NCBI GenBank assembly: GCA_964249915.1
Contig: CAXUEL010000008.1
Location: 1-41,107, forward strand
DNA: 41,107 nucleotides
Direction: 5' to 3'
Source: Lichenicola sp964249915
GTDB lineage: Bacteria; Pseudomonadota; Alphaproteobacteria; Acetobacterales; Acetobacteraceae
In this document: piece by piece, positions 1 through 6,711 of the stretch
Layout of the letters: every line of letters begins with the position of its first letter
Position numbering within the stretch: the first letter of the stretch is position 1
Position numbers and translations under genes: made by a program
The notes under the pieces: model-generated
The model's database searches: none
Told to the model about the DNA's origin: nothing
The model's input: only the letters and a program-made list of their open reading frames with translations

Positions 1-550
1 CCAGGGTTGCGGCGGGAGGCGCCGGACCGCCGGACGGGATGGGCGGGTCCGGCGGCGGGGATGCGGCCGGCGTGGCGGTGACGGGAGTGGTCGGGCCGCG
101 GATGGCGGGCGGCGCGGCATCCGCGGGACGGGGCTGGCCGGTCGACGGTGCGGGTGCGGCGGCGACCGGTCCGGGCGAGATTCGATCGACGGAGTCGCTC
201 GTTGGAGACAGCGCGGCGAGGCGGCTGGTCAGCTGCCGGTCGAGACAGACGGCGAGGCTGGGGACGGTGGCGCAGGCGGCGTCGCGTGCCTTCAGCCAGT
301 GCAGCAGGTCCTGCCGGAACGAGGCACGGCGGGCAGGGTCGCGCTTCAGCGAGTCGGCGTAGGCGACGGCGACCTGGTGATCGAGTGCCAGCAGGCGAGG
401 CGAGGCGCAGATCGCCTTCTCGACGGGGCTCCGCGCCTTGTCGCAGGCAATGCCCTGGGCGCCGGCCGCTGTCGGCATGGCCATGACAACCAACACGACG
501 CCGGCCGCAACGCGGATGGATGCGGCATGGCGGCGTTCCGGACCGGTCAT
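1..550 (-). CDS. LprI/DUF1311-like exported protein, 3' end cut by window edge
   Basis: The minus strand is open from an ATG at 550-548 to the left edge (183 codons, no stop). The N-terminus has basic residues (PERRHAASIRVAAG), a hydrophobic run and an AGA-Q cleavage site, so it looks like a Sec signal peptide. The mature part starts GIACDKARSPVEKAICAS and continues with LDHQVAVAYADSL and LHWLKARDAAC. This is the Cys-containing pattern of the LprI / DUF1311 (lysozyme-inhibitor-like) family: a first Cys, 'S.vE..IC....L..LD..v...Y', then a W..RD.C helix. After about residue 105 the chain becomes Pro/Ala-rich, like a disordered linker, and leaves the window. Function is inferred from the family only: periplasmic, perhaps inhibiting a muramidase. 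The gene diverges from the phage cluster and is probably host flank. Confidence 0.72.
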   Translation of the reverse strand, partial: MTGPERRHAASIRVAAGVVLVVMAMPTAAGAQGIACDKARSPVEKAICASPRLLALDHQVAVAYADSLKRDPARRASFRQDLLHWLKARDAACATVPSLAVCLDRQLTSRLAALSPTSDSVDRISPGPVAAAPAPSTGQPRPADAAPPAIRGPTTPVTATPAASPPPDPPIPSGGPAPPAATL

Positions 551-802
551 GCGGGAGTCGGGGCGTCCCGGGGGATGAAGGTGTGCGAGATGGCCGCCGT
601 GGCCCGCGCGAGGGGCATGGATGATGCCGGCACGGCGTCGACCGGCCGCAGACCGAGCGCTGCGTTGCCATCCTGCGGCATGGAACCGGCCCCCGGATCG
701 TGGTCGATACGTCACCGGATTATCCGCGCCGTGATGGCGGCAGGCAAGAGGATGGCCGGGGCCCAGGCTGGGATCGTGTGGCCGGGGTGTGGACCGTACG
801 TC

Positions 803-837
<35 letters not shown>

Positions 838-932
838 ATCGGGACGGAACGGGCGCATTAGTCCGCCGGGCAGGGGGCGCGGTTGGCCGCCGGATGGTCG
901 AAGGGCGTAGGCAAATGGGGATGCAGGGCAAG

Positions 933-949
933 TACAGCCGTCGGCTGTA
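933..949. promoter_or_regulatory. 17-bp perfect dyad, operator-like
   Basis: TACAGCCG and CGGCTGTA are exact reverse complements around a single central T. The one-base centre makes an RNA hairpin unlikely and a dimeric repressor operator more plausible. It lies about 240 bases upstream of the first phage regulator. No second copy was noticed in the window. Confidence 0.4.
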
Positions 950-1080
950 GTGGGGCGGCGTCAGCGGAGACAGGCGCTTCAATGCCTCGTGCGAGTATTG
1001 GACGATGCCGGCGACGCGGTGAGCAAGAGGTCCGCTGGCCGGAGCGGCGTCTTGACTCCCAGTGGCATGACCCAAGCCGA

Positions 1081-1150
1081 TTTAAACGTAAAAATCTTAT
1101 CAAAAAACGATAAAGTTTTCTTGTACGGGACCTAACGCTTTGTTAGCGTT
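1081..1150 (+). promoter_or_regulatory. AT-rich regulatory island upstream of the phage regulators
   Basis: This stretch is strikingly AT-rich against its GC-rich surroundings. It contains an inverted repeat TTATC (1097-1101) / GATAA (1109-1113) and a perfect dyad AACGCT (1134-1139) / AGCGTT (1145-1150) around TTGTT. It ends 34 bases before the ATG of the HTH gene. No clean -35/-10 pair could be fixed, so this is a likely promoter/operator zone rather than a defined promoter. The second dyad could also be a weak hairpin. Confidence 0.45.
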
Positions 1151-1184
1151 CGGTGTCGCCCCATCAGGATGTGGACACAGCAGA

Positions 1185-1466
1185 ATGCCACGCGCACTCC
1201 CTTGGACCTCCGATCAAGACGCCTCGCTGACGGCGCTTCTCGACCAACGCGGATCGACGCTGCGCAAGGCCGCGCAGCAACTCGGCGTCAGCCGGAGCTT
1301 CGCACAACGTCGTGCCAAGCTGCTGCACAAGCAGAGCGTACGGTCGATCTGCACTCCCGACCGCGAGGGCGCCGGCTCGGCGCCGTTGCCCGCCGGCCAC
1401 CCGATCACCTGGAGCGCCATCAACTGCTTCCAGGCGGACGATGCGCATCGGCTGGGCTGTCGATGA
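1185..1466 (+). CDS. small HTH DNA-binding protein, first phage regulator
   Basis: 93 residues from the ATG at 1185. The first half reads WTSDQDASLTALLDQRGSTL followed by RKAAQQLGVSRSFAQRRAKLL. This is a helix-turn-helix in which AAQQLGVSRSFAQRRAKLL forms the turn and recognition helix, preceded by a Myb/GcrA-like W-T-x-E/D-x-D helix. The C-terminus contains PLPAGHPITW, then a short tail that may be truncated. The frame is also open upstream to 1140, but that extension has no motif. The gene lies 58 bases upstream of the DUF6456-like gene on the same strand. By position and fold it is probably the transcriptional regulator of the cluster, comparable in role to GafY or the N-terminal half of GafA in alphaproteobacterial gene transfer agents. 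That assignment is inference; a phage Cro/CII-type role is equally possible. Confidence 0.6.
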   Translation: MPRALPWTSDQDASLTALLDQRGSTLRKAAQQLGVSRSFAQRRAKLLHKQSVRSICTPDREGAGSAPLPAGHPITWSAINCFQADDAHRLGCR

Positions 1467-1523
1467 GGGCAGCCCTGCCCGCGGCCGCAGCCCTCCCCAT
1501 TCCGACGTCTTGATCCAGGACCG

Positions 1524-2186
1524 ATGATGAACATTGACTGCAGGGCCAACATGATGCCGGTCGACGCGCCGGTGTCGCGAGTGATGACATCCGTCATGCC
1601 GGGCGGAGAGCGCGCTCCACGCGAGCGGCTCGGCAAGGGACAAGAGATACGGGTCAAGGACGAGGTCCAGCAGATCGTTACCGGCCTGGCGACCCTGGCC
1701 AGAAGCGGCGACATCGATCAGACGCAGTCCTCGGCAGCGGAACGCTGGTATCGCGACTACGTCATGGGCGTGGTCGGCGCGCGCGATCCGGAAGCGCGTC
1801 GGTCCGGAAAAGCGCCGGACGTTCATGCGGCGATGCTGGCGCGGACCGCGGCGGTCGGGCGGTGCAGGGTGGTCCGCCAGGGCCTCGGCCTGTGCGGCGA
1901 GGTTCGCTTGAAGCTTCTGCTGATCGACGAGCTTTCGTTTTCCGCCATTGCGTCGAAGCTGCTTCCGGGCGACGTCAACGGGCGGAAGAAGATAGCGGCG
2001 CAGATGTCGTTCCTGCTGGAGCAACTGGCCGAGCTGTACGGGGAGCTGTATCTGAAGCGTACGCGAGTTACTAAAACACCTGTTCGGGCCTCATATCTTT
2101 CTTCTTGCTTATCTGCCGGGGGCGGCGGGCTGGCAGCACGCCGCCTCTTGTCTTTCGAAGCCGGAAATCACGTTACGGTTAAATAA
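1524..2186 (+). CDS. DUF6456/GafZ-like regulator, putative late antiterminator
   Basis: 220 residues. The ATG at 1524 has CAGGA four bases upstream. The conserved-looking core begins near residue 65 with AAERWYRDYVMGVVGARDPE, then a stretch with basic residues, then helices LGLCGEVRLKLLLIDELSFSAIA and RKKIAAQMSFLLEQLAELYGEL. The order A-ER...DY..G, a charged segment, R...LG, L..D..SF, K...LL..LA..Y is how I recall DUF6456, the domain of the C-terminal half of Rhodobacter GafA and of Caulobacter GafZ. GafZ is known as an antitermination factor. The tail after residue 185 is unrelated-looking and may be variable. The gene stops three bases before a promoter that is followed at once by a terminator, which fits an antiterminator acting on the structural operon. 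The family call is from memory of the pattern, not a search. Confidence 0.5.
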   Translation: MMNIDCRANMMPVDAPVSRVMTSVMPGGERAPRERLGKGQEIRVKDEVQQIVTGLATLARSGDIDQTQSSAAERWYRDYVMGVVGARDPEARRSGKAPDVHAAMLARTAAVGRCRVVRQGLGLCGEVRLKLLLIDELSFSAIASKLLPGDVNGRKKIAAQMSFLLEQLAELYGELYLKRTRVTKTPVRASYLSSCLSAGGGGLAARRLLSFEAGNHVTVK

Positions 2187-2218
2187 CGGTTGACGGTGGA
2201 TCCAGGGCGGGGTATAAG
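2175..2218 (+). promoter_or_regulatory. sigma70-type late promoter with ACGGTT repeats
   Basis: TTGACG (2190-2195) and TATAAG (2213-2218) are separated by exactly 17 bases, giving an expected start near 2225. The hexamer ACGGTT occurs at 2175-2180 and 2186-2191, 11 bases apart, and a third near-copy (ACGGTG) at 2193-2198 overlaps the -35 box. Repeats one helical turn apart over a -35 element are typical activator or Q-type factor sites. The promoter begins immediately after the stop of the putative antiterminator gene and is the only good promoter seen ahead of the structural genes. Confidence 0.65.
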
Positions 2219-2241
2219 TTTCACATACTGAAATTGTTGTG

Positions 2242-2272
2242 CCCGCCGGGGAAACTCGGCGGGTTTTCTTTT
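2242..2272 (+). terminator. intrinsic terminator just inside the late transcript
   Basis: A 7-bp all-GC stem, CCCGCCG (2242-2248) with CGGCGGG (2257-2263) around the loop GGGAAACT, is followed directly by TTTTCTTTT (2264-2272). It begins about 17 bases after the expected start of the promoter at 2190-2218 and lies before the first structural gene. Unmodified polymerase should release a leader of about 45 nucleotides here. Confidence 0.85.
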
Positions 2273-2294
2273 ACCCGAACGATAGGTGACCGGC

Positions 2295-2702
2295 ATGTTC
2301 ACGAACTCCGCCCAGATCGTGTCCGGCGACGTGGTTGCCTGTGGCGCCTCGGTCTACGTGGTGCAGGAGATGGGGCAGGACGAACTGACGCTGCTGCGCA
2401 TGGAAAGCCAGTGCGACGTGCGGCATCGCGCGGACGTCGTGCCGGAGCATTGGTCGGACCTGGCGCTGAGCGGCCTGCCTTTGCAGGACGTCGTGATCCG
2501 CTGCGTGCCGATCAAGCGTTATGGGACCGCCAACCTGACCAAGCTGGGCGCGCTGCCGGAAGCGCTGTGCAAGCGGATCGTGACGGCACTCAAGCGCGAG
2601 GCGATGGTGCGTCGGTTCGAGGACTCGCCTTCTGTCCGCAGCAACCTGCTGGTGTCGACGGCGTCGTGCGGACGACGCATCGGCGCCGTGCGCTACGCTT
2701 GA
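2295..2702 (+). CDS. small protein upstream of terminase, possibly PemK/MazF-like fold
   Basis: 135 residues from the ATG at 2295, with AGGTGA five bases upstream; a GTG nine bases earlier is the alternative. The sequence starts with a short strand-rich part (QIVSGDVVACGASVYVVQEM, then ELTLLRME). It continues SGLPLQDVVIRCVPIKRYGT and LTKLGALPEALCKRIVTALK. The pattern 'GDVV ... sGLp..svvrc ... lG.Lp..l..ri..al' recalls the SH3-like barrel and final helix of PemK/MazF proteins, but the N-terminal part is short and the expected catalytic residues cannot be placed. No antitoxin partner is adjacent. As the first gene past the late terminator and directly before terS it may simply be a phage packaging accessory. 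Function unassigned. Confidence 0.6.
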   Translation: MFTNSAQIVSGDVVACGASVYVVQEMGQDELTLLRMESQCDVRHRADVVPEHWSDLALSGLPLQDVVIRCVPIKRYGTANLTKLGALPEALCKRIVTALKREAMVRRFEDSPSVRSNLLVSTASCGRRIGAVRYA

Positions 2703-2710
2703 GGCCGGGC

Positions 2711-3199
2711 ATGACCGATGCCCACCGCGACGGAGCGGACGAGACCGGCGGCCGGACCGCCGCCGGCAACAGGCTGGCCCGGCAGTGCTTCCTGTCCATG
2801 CTGAGCAAGACCGGCAACGCGTCGAAGACGTGCCAGACCAGCGGCCTGACCAGGCGGCAGGTCATGACGCTGCGCGAACGCGACAGGGCGTTCGACCGTG
2901 CCTATGACGACGCGATGAACGATGCCGCCGACCTGCTGGAAGCGGAAGCCTGGCGGCGGGCGCTGGAGGGCACCACGCAGCCGGTGTTCAAGGCCGGCCA
3001 GCCGGTCATGGATCCGGCGGGGGAACCGGTCGTGGTGCGGCGCTACAGCGACCCGCTGCTGATGCTGCTGCTGCGCGGCTGCCGACCCGAGAAGTTCCAG
3101 ATGCACGGCAGGACGTCGATGCCGGCCGATCCGATGATCGGCATCAGGGAGATCGCCACCGACAATGATCCTCCCCACGCCGAAGACGAGCTGCCGTGA
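2711..3199 (+). CDS. terS: phage terminase small subunit (TerS-like)
   Basis: 162 residues from the ATG at 2711, eight bases after the previous stop. The N-terminal third carries a DNA-binding helical segment: FLSMLSKTGNASKTCQTSGL then TRRQVMTLRERDRAFDRAYD. The spacing 'L...GN.s.aC...Gi.r..v...R..D..F...yd.A..dA.d.LE.EA.RRa.eG' is the usual small-terminase pattern. The C-terminal part, VFKAGQPVMDPAGEPV, YSDPLLMLLLRGCRPEKF, is the common phage TerS tail in which the substrate description YSD.LLm.LL..r.PEkf is conserved. It should bind the packaging site and recruit TerL. Its last 35 bases overlap the start of the large-subunit gene in another frame, which implies translational coupling. Confidence 0.8.
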   Translation: MTDAHRDGADETGGRTAAGNRLARQCFLSMLSKTGNASKTCQTSGLTRRQVMTLRERDRAFDRAYDDAMNDAADLLEAEAWRRALEGTTQPVFKAGQPVMDPAGEPVVVRRYSDPLLMLLLRGCRPEKFQMHGRTSMPADPMIGIREIATDNDPPHAEDELP

Positions 3200-5120
3200 C
3201 CCGCGGCCGGCGCTGACGCCGGCACAGTGGAACATCTACGAGGCCGGCTGGACGGGTCCGGCGCGGTTCCGCGTCGCGGTGTGCGGCCGTCGCTTCGGCA
3301 AGGCGCTCGGCCTGGACACCAGGCTGCCGTCGCCGGATGGCTGGACCACGATGGGGCTGGTGCGGGACGGCACGCGGCTGTTCGACGAGGGGGGGCGAGT
3401 GTGCACGGTGACGTTCGCCACCGAGGTCATGCTGGGTCGTCCCTGCAATCTGGTCCAGTTCAGCAACGGGACCTCGGTCGTCGCCGATGACGGGCATCTT
3501 TGGCAGGTGCATGACGAGGCTGCCGGCGCGCAGCGCCTGCTGACGACGGGGGAGTTGCGGACGGGCCTGGCGGACGGCCGGGGCTATCGAATCGCGGGCT
3601 GCCGGCCGCTGGCAGTGGACGTGACGCGGCGGTGCCGGCTTCTGCGTCGGTTGTGCAGACGGTACGGGTCCTGGCGGCAGGACCAGGGGTGGTGCGTCGA
3701 CGGCACCGGCTGGCTGGCTGCGATCGCCTGGTCGCTGTGCGCCTCGCTCGGGCTGGTGCCGCGGCGCAGCGTCGCGTCCGGACTCGTCACGGTGTGCTGG
3801 CAGCCGGGCAGGCGCCATCGCTGGCACCGGATCAGTACGGTCGCGGTGGTGCCGAGCCGAGCGGTGCGGTGCATCCAGGTGGACAGCCCGTCGCGATTGT
3901 TCCTGTGCAGCGACGCGATGATCCCGACGCACAACACCTTCCTGATGGCGGAGGAGCTGCGGCGGGCGGCGCGTCTTGCGGTGCGGCGCAACGTCGGCAC
4001 CGAGAACGAGATCTGGTACGGGGCGCCGACCTTCCTGCAGGCCAAGCGGGTGATGTGGGGACGGGTGAAGCGGGCGATCCCGCGTTCTTGGATCAGCGGC
4101 CGGCCGAACGAGACGACGTGCAGCCTGCGGCTGCTGTCGGGCCACGTCATCCGGCTGGTCGGGCTCGACGCGTCGGAAAACCTGCGCGGGTCCGGACTGT
4201 GGTTCTTCGGCGGCGACGAGTGGGCCGATTGCCGGCCGAGCGCGTGGCGGGAGGTGATACGGCCGATGCTGTCGACGGCGCGCGGACATGCGCTGTTCAT
4301 CGGCACGCCGAAGGGCTTCGATCATTTCCGCGACGCCTACCTGCTCGGGCAGCCGGGCGGCGACCCAAGCTATCGGTCGTTCCTGTTCACCACCGCGGAT
4401 GGCGGCAACGTGCCGGCCGAGGAGCTGGAGGCGGCGCGTCGGGAACTGGACCTGCGCACCTACCAGCAGGAGTACTGCGCGAGCTTCGAAACCTATGCGG
4501 GCCGCGTCGTCTACGCCTTCAACCGGGCCGAGAACGTCAAGCGTTCCAGGCACGACCCGTCGCGACCGTTGCATGTGGGGATGGACTTCAACGTCAACCC
4601 CATGTCGGCGACGATCTGGCAGGAGCAGGGCGAGACGACGCGGCAGATCGACGAGATCGTGCTGCCGACCTCGAACACCGACGAGATGGCGGACGAGATC
4701 GCGCGGCGCTACGGGCGGGACGGGTTCGAACCGGGGCGACGGGAGGTCGGGCACATCACGGTTTATCCGGATCCGGCCGGCGCGCAGCGGCGGAGTTCGG
4801 CGGGCGGCCGCACCGACATCGGCATTCTGCGCGAGAAGGGGTTCGTGGTGTGCGCGTCCCGGTCGCATCCGCCGGTGCGCGACCGGATGAACGTCATGAA
4901 CAGGCAGTTCCGGACCGCGGACGGGCAGGTGCTCGCGACGGTGGATCCGCGCTGCGTCCGCTCGATCGAGGCGTACGAGCGCTTGGTGTTCAGGGAGGGC
5001 ACCGGAGAGCCCGACAAGATGCAAGGCTTCGATCATCTCGTGGATGCGAGCGGATACTACCTGTTCGGACGGCAGAACAGGTTGTCCTCCGCCAGCACCA
5101 GCAGCTTCATGGAGCGGTGA
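3165..5120 (+). CDS. terL: phage terminase large subunit (TerL) with an in-frame intein
   Basis: 651 residues as encoded; about 440 after removing residues 47-257. The packaging ATPase starts with ALTPAQWNIYEAGW and reaches the P-loop VAVCGRRFGK, where the reading frame is interrupted by an intein and resumes at TFLMAEELRRAA. Later motifs are LWFFGGDEWAD (Walker B with catalytic Glu, about 4200-4230), the coupling motif GTPKGFDHF (about 4300), and the RNase-H-like nuclease with acidic residues in GMDFNVNPM (about 4579), YPDPAGAQRR (about 4764) and DHLVDASGYYLF (about 5031). It cuts concatemeric DNA and pumps it through the portal. The start at 3165 is supported by AGGGAG at 3146-3151, although the spacing is long. 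The uninterrupted length is normal for the family and all motifs are intact, so the gene looks functional if splicing works. Confidence 0.93.
   Translation: MILPTPKTSCRDPRPALTPAQWNIYEAGWTGPARFRVAVCGRRFGKALGLDTRLPSPDGWTTMGLVRDGTRLFDEGGRVCTVTFATEVMLGRPCNLVQFSNGTSVVADDGHLWQVHDEAAGAQRLLTTGELRTGLADGRGYRIAGCRPLAVDVTRRCRLLRRLCRRYGSWRQDQGWCVDGTGWLAAIAWSLCASLGLVPRRSVASGLVTVCWQPGRRHRWHRISTVAVVPSRAVRCIQVDSPSRLFLCSDAMIPTHNTFLMAEELRRAARLAVRRNVGTENEIWYGAPTFLQAKRVMWGRVKRAIPRSWISGRPNETTCSLRLLSGHVIRLVGLDASENLRGSGLWFFGGDEWADCRPSAWREVIRPMLSTARGHALFIGTPKGFDHFRDAYLLGQPGGDPSYRSFLFTTADGGNVPAEELEAARRELDLRTYQQEYCASFETYAGRVVYAFNRAENVKRSRHDPSRPLHVGMDFNVNPMSATIWQEQGETTRQIDEIVLPTSNTDEMADEIARRYGRDGFEPGRREVGHITVYPDPAGAQRRSSAGGRTDIGILREKGFVVCASRSHPPVRDRMNVMNRQFRTADGQVLATVDPRCVRSIEAYERLVFREGTGEPDKMQGFDHLVDASGYYLFGRQNRLSSASTSSFMER
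3303..3935 (+). other. class 3-type mini-intein in the TerL P-loop
   Basis: 211 codons inserted between Lys and Thr of the Walker A motif (GRRFGK / T). Residue 1 is Ala, not Cys or Ser: ALGLDTRLPSPDGW, then TRLFDEGGRVCTVTF. Block B is SVVADDGHLWQV, with His65 and Trp67. Block F is AVRCIQVDSPSRLFL, with Cys190. Block G is AMIPTHN, with Thr209, His210 and Asn211, followed by Thr+1. Ala1 together with the Trp (block B), Cys (block F) and Thr (block G) triplet defines class 3 inteins, which start splicing from the block F cysteine. Between the splicing blocks only about 110 residues remain. A segment LAAIAWSLCASLGLVPRRS resembles the end of a LAGLIDADG endonuclease, but no LAGLIDADG motif survives. 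Splicing is predicted, not shown. Confidence 0.88.
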
Positions 5121-5124
5121 CCGC

Positions 5125-6552
5125 ATGGATTGGCTGTCGTTGCAGGCACACATGCCGCGTGACGCGACGATGTCGCGGCGGAGCTTCCGTCTGGGGGCGC
5201 TGGAGGCCGTGCTGGAGGGGCGGCAATACGACTCCCTGCTTTACCCGTTCTCAAAGGAGCGCAGCGACGCGGGCGAGTACATCCCGCTCGACCAGCGGCG
5301 GCCGTCGGTGCGGACCGGCCTGTGCCGCGTGGTGGTGGAGGACTCCGTGTCCCTGCTGTTCAGCGAGGGGCACTGGCCGTCGATCCGCGCCGCCGACGAG
5401 CGCACCGCGAGCGTGCTGTCGCAGGTGGTGAGCGAGTGCCGGCTCAACGAGACCATGCTGGAAGCGGCGACCAGGGGCGCGGTCGGCTCGGTCGCGGTGC
5501 AGCTGCGCGTGGTCAAGAGCAGGCCGTTCTTCGAGGTGCTGTCGACCAAGTTCCTGCAGCCGACGTGGCGGCGGGACGATCCGCGCGAGCTGGACAGCGT
5601 CACCGAGTGCTACAAGGTGAGCGACCAGGCGCTCATCGCCCAGGGCTATCCGGTCGAGCCCGGTTCAGGGCCGTACTGGTTCAAGCGGGTGTGGGACGAC
5701 CAGGCCGAGCTGTGGTTCAAGCCGACGCCGATCGGCGAGGACCCGCGCGACATGGCGGTCGATCCGGAGCGCAGCGTGGTGCACGGCCTGGGCTTCGTGC
5801 CGATCGTGTGGATACGCAACATTTCCGGCAGCGGTGGGCACGATCCGGACGGGCCGGACGGGACCTGCACCTTCGCGGCGGCGATCGACACGGTGATCGA
5901 GGCCGACTACCTGCTGTCCCAGGCCGGGCGCGGGCTCAAGTACGGGTCGGATCCGACGCTGGTGCTGAAGGACCCGTCCGCGGGCCTCGGCGGCGGCAGT
6001 GCGCAGGTGCGGACCGGTGGTGCGGCGACGGCGCTGACCCTGCCGCCCGAAGGCGATGCCAAGCTGCTGGAGATCAACGGCAACGCCGCCGCGGCCGTGC
6101 TGGCGCACGTGAAGGAGCTGCGCGCGATCGCGCTGGAGGCGATGCACGGCAACCGGGCGCACGGCGACCGGCTGGGTGCGGCACAAAGCGGCCGCGCCAT
6201 CGAGCTCATGTGCCAGGGGCTGATCTGGCTGGCCGACCGGTTGCGCATCTCGTACGGCGAGGGCGGGCTGCTCGGCCTGCTGGTCATGCTGTGCCGGGCC
6301 TCGCAGCGGCTGCGGACCGGCCTGATGGTAGGCGGCGAGCGGCAGCGCGATCTGGATCCGACCGGGCTTGGCCTGGTGTGGCCGAGCTGGTTCCCGGCCA
6401 GCTTCGCGGATCGTCAAGCGCAGGCCAGCAGCGTCGCGACCCTGATCGAGGCCGGCGTGATTGATCGCCAGGCGGCGTTCGCGATCGTGGCGCCGCTCTA
6501 CGGCTTGGCCGGCATCCAGCAGCCGGACGAGCAGCCCGGCGCCGAAGCCTAG
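5125..6552 (+). CDS. phage portal protein
   Basis: 475 residues from the ATG at 5125, five bases after the terL stop, with GGAG about ten bases upstream. The frame is open from 5044, but the extension lies inside terL and has no family character. Portal features are the N-terminal SLLYPFSKERSDAGEYIPLD, the central beta-rich wing with VVVEDSVSLLFSEGHWPSI, ATRGAVGSVAVQLRVV and PTWRRDDPRELDSVTECYKV, and the stem/crown helices around ADYLLSQAGRGLKYGSDPTL and LHGNRAHGD-like AMHGNRAHGDRLGAAQSGRA. Twelve copies should form the DNA channel at the capsid vertex, docking TerL during packaging and the connectors afterwards. Position between terL and the scaffold gene supports the call. The sequence looks intact. 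The family subgroup (SPP1 gp6-like) is a guess. Confidence 0.82.
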   Translation: MDWLSLQAHMPRDATMSRRSFRLGALEAVLEGRQYDSLLYPFSKERSDAGEYIPLDQRRPSVRTGLCRVVVEDSVSLLFSEGHWPSIRAADERTASVLSQVVSECRLNETMLEAATRGAVGSVAVQLRVVKSRPFFEVLSTKFLQPTWRRDDPRELDSVTECYKVSDQALIAQGYPVEPGSGPYWFKRVWDDQAELWFKPTPIGEDPRDMAVDPERSVVHGLGFVPIVWIRNISGSGGHDPDGPDGTCTFAAAIDTVIEADYLLSQAGRGLKYGSDPTLVLKDPSAGLGGGSAQVRTGGAATALTLPPEGDAKLLEINGNAAAAVLAHVKELRAIALEAMHGNRAHGDRLGAAQSGRAIELMCQGLIWLADRLRISYGEGGLLGLLVMLCRASQRLRTGLMVGGERQRDLDPTGLGLVWPSWFPASFADRQAQASSVATLIEAGVIDRQAAFAIVAPLYGLAGIQQPDEQPGAEA

Positions 6553-6596
6553 AGCGGATCCCGATCGACCAGGCCAGATCGATCGGATGACGCTCT
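6551..6596. repeat. REP-like palindromic element after the portal gene
   Basis: A two-tier inverted repeat: AGAGCG (6551-6556) pairs with CGCTCT (6591-6596), and inside it CCGATCGA (6561-6568) pairs with TCGATCGG (6579-6586) around a ten-base loop. It starts inside the TAG stop codon of the portal gene and lies in the 159-base spacer before the scaffold gene. The AGAGC...GCTCT frame with GATC-rich arms matches a dispersed intergenic hairpin type known from many alphaproteobacteria. A second member follows the connector gene at 9158. It may cap the upstream message. Confidence 0.7.
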
Positions 6597-6711
6597 GGCA
6601 CGGGCGCATCGGCGTCCGTCGGGCGATGCAGAACGAGTTTCCGCCTTCATGCGCCCGCATCGTCATGTGACGGCGCGGGCGAAGGCGTGTGGAGAAGGAC
6701 CTGTCCAGCCT

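Noticed and set aside
1164..2024. Long minus-strand open frame opposite the two regulator genes
   Set aside because: Arg/His/Ala-rich composition, no motif, no ribosome site; it is antisense to frames with HTH and DUF6456-like patterns.
3144..5153. 669-codon minus-strand open frame opposite terL
   Set aside because: Antisense shadow of a GC-rich gene with strong third-position bias; the plus strand holds every terminase motif and the intein blocks.
3632..5431. Long plus-strand open frame in another phase across terL and portal
   Set aside because: Arg/Ala/Gly low-complexity translation that crosses the boundary between two recognised genes.
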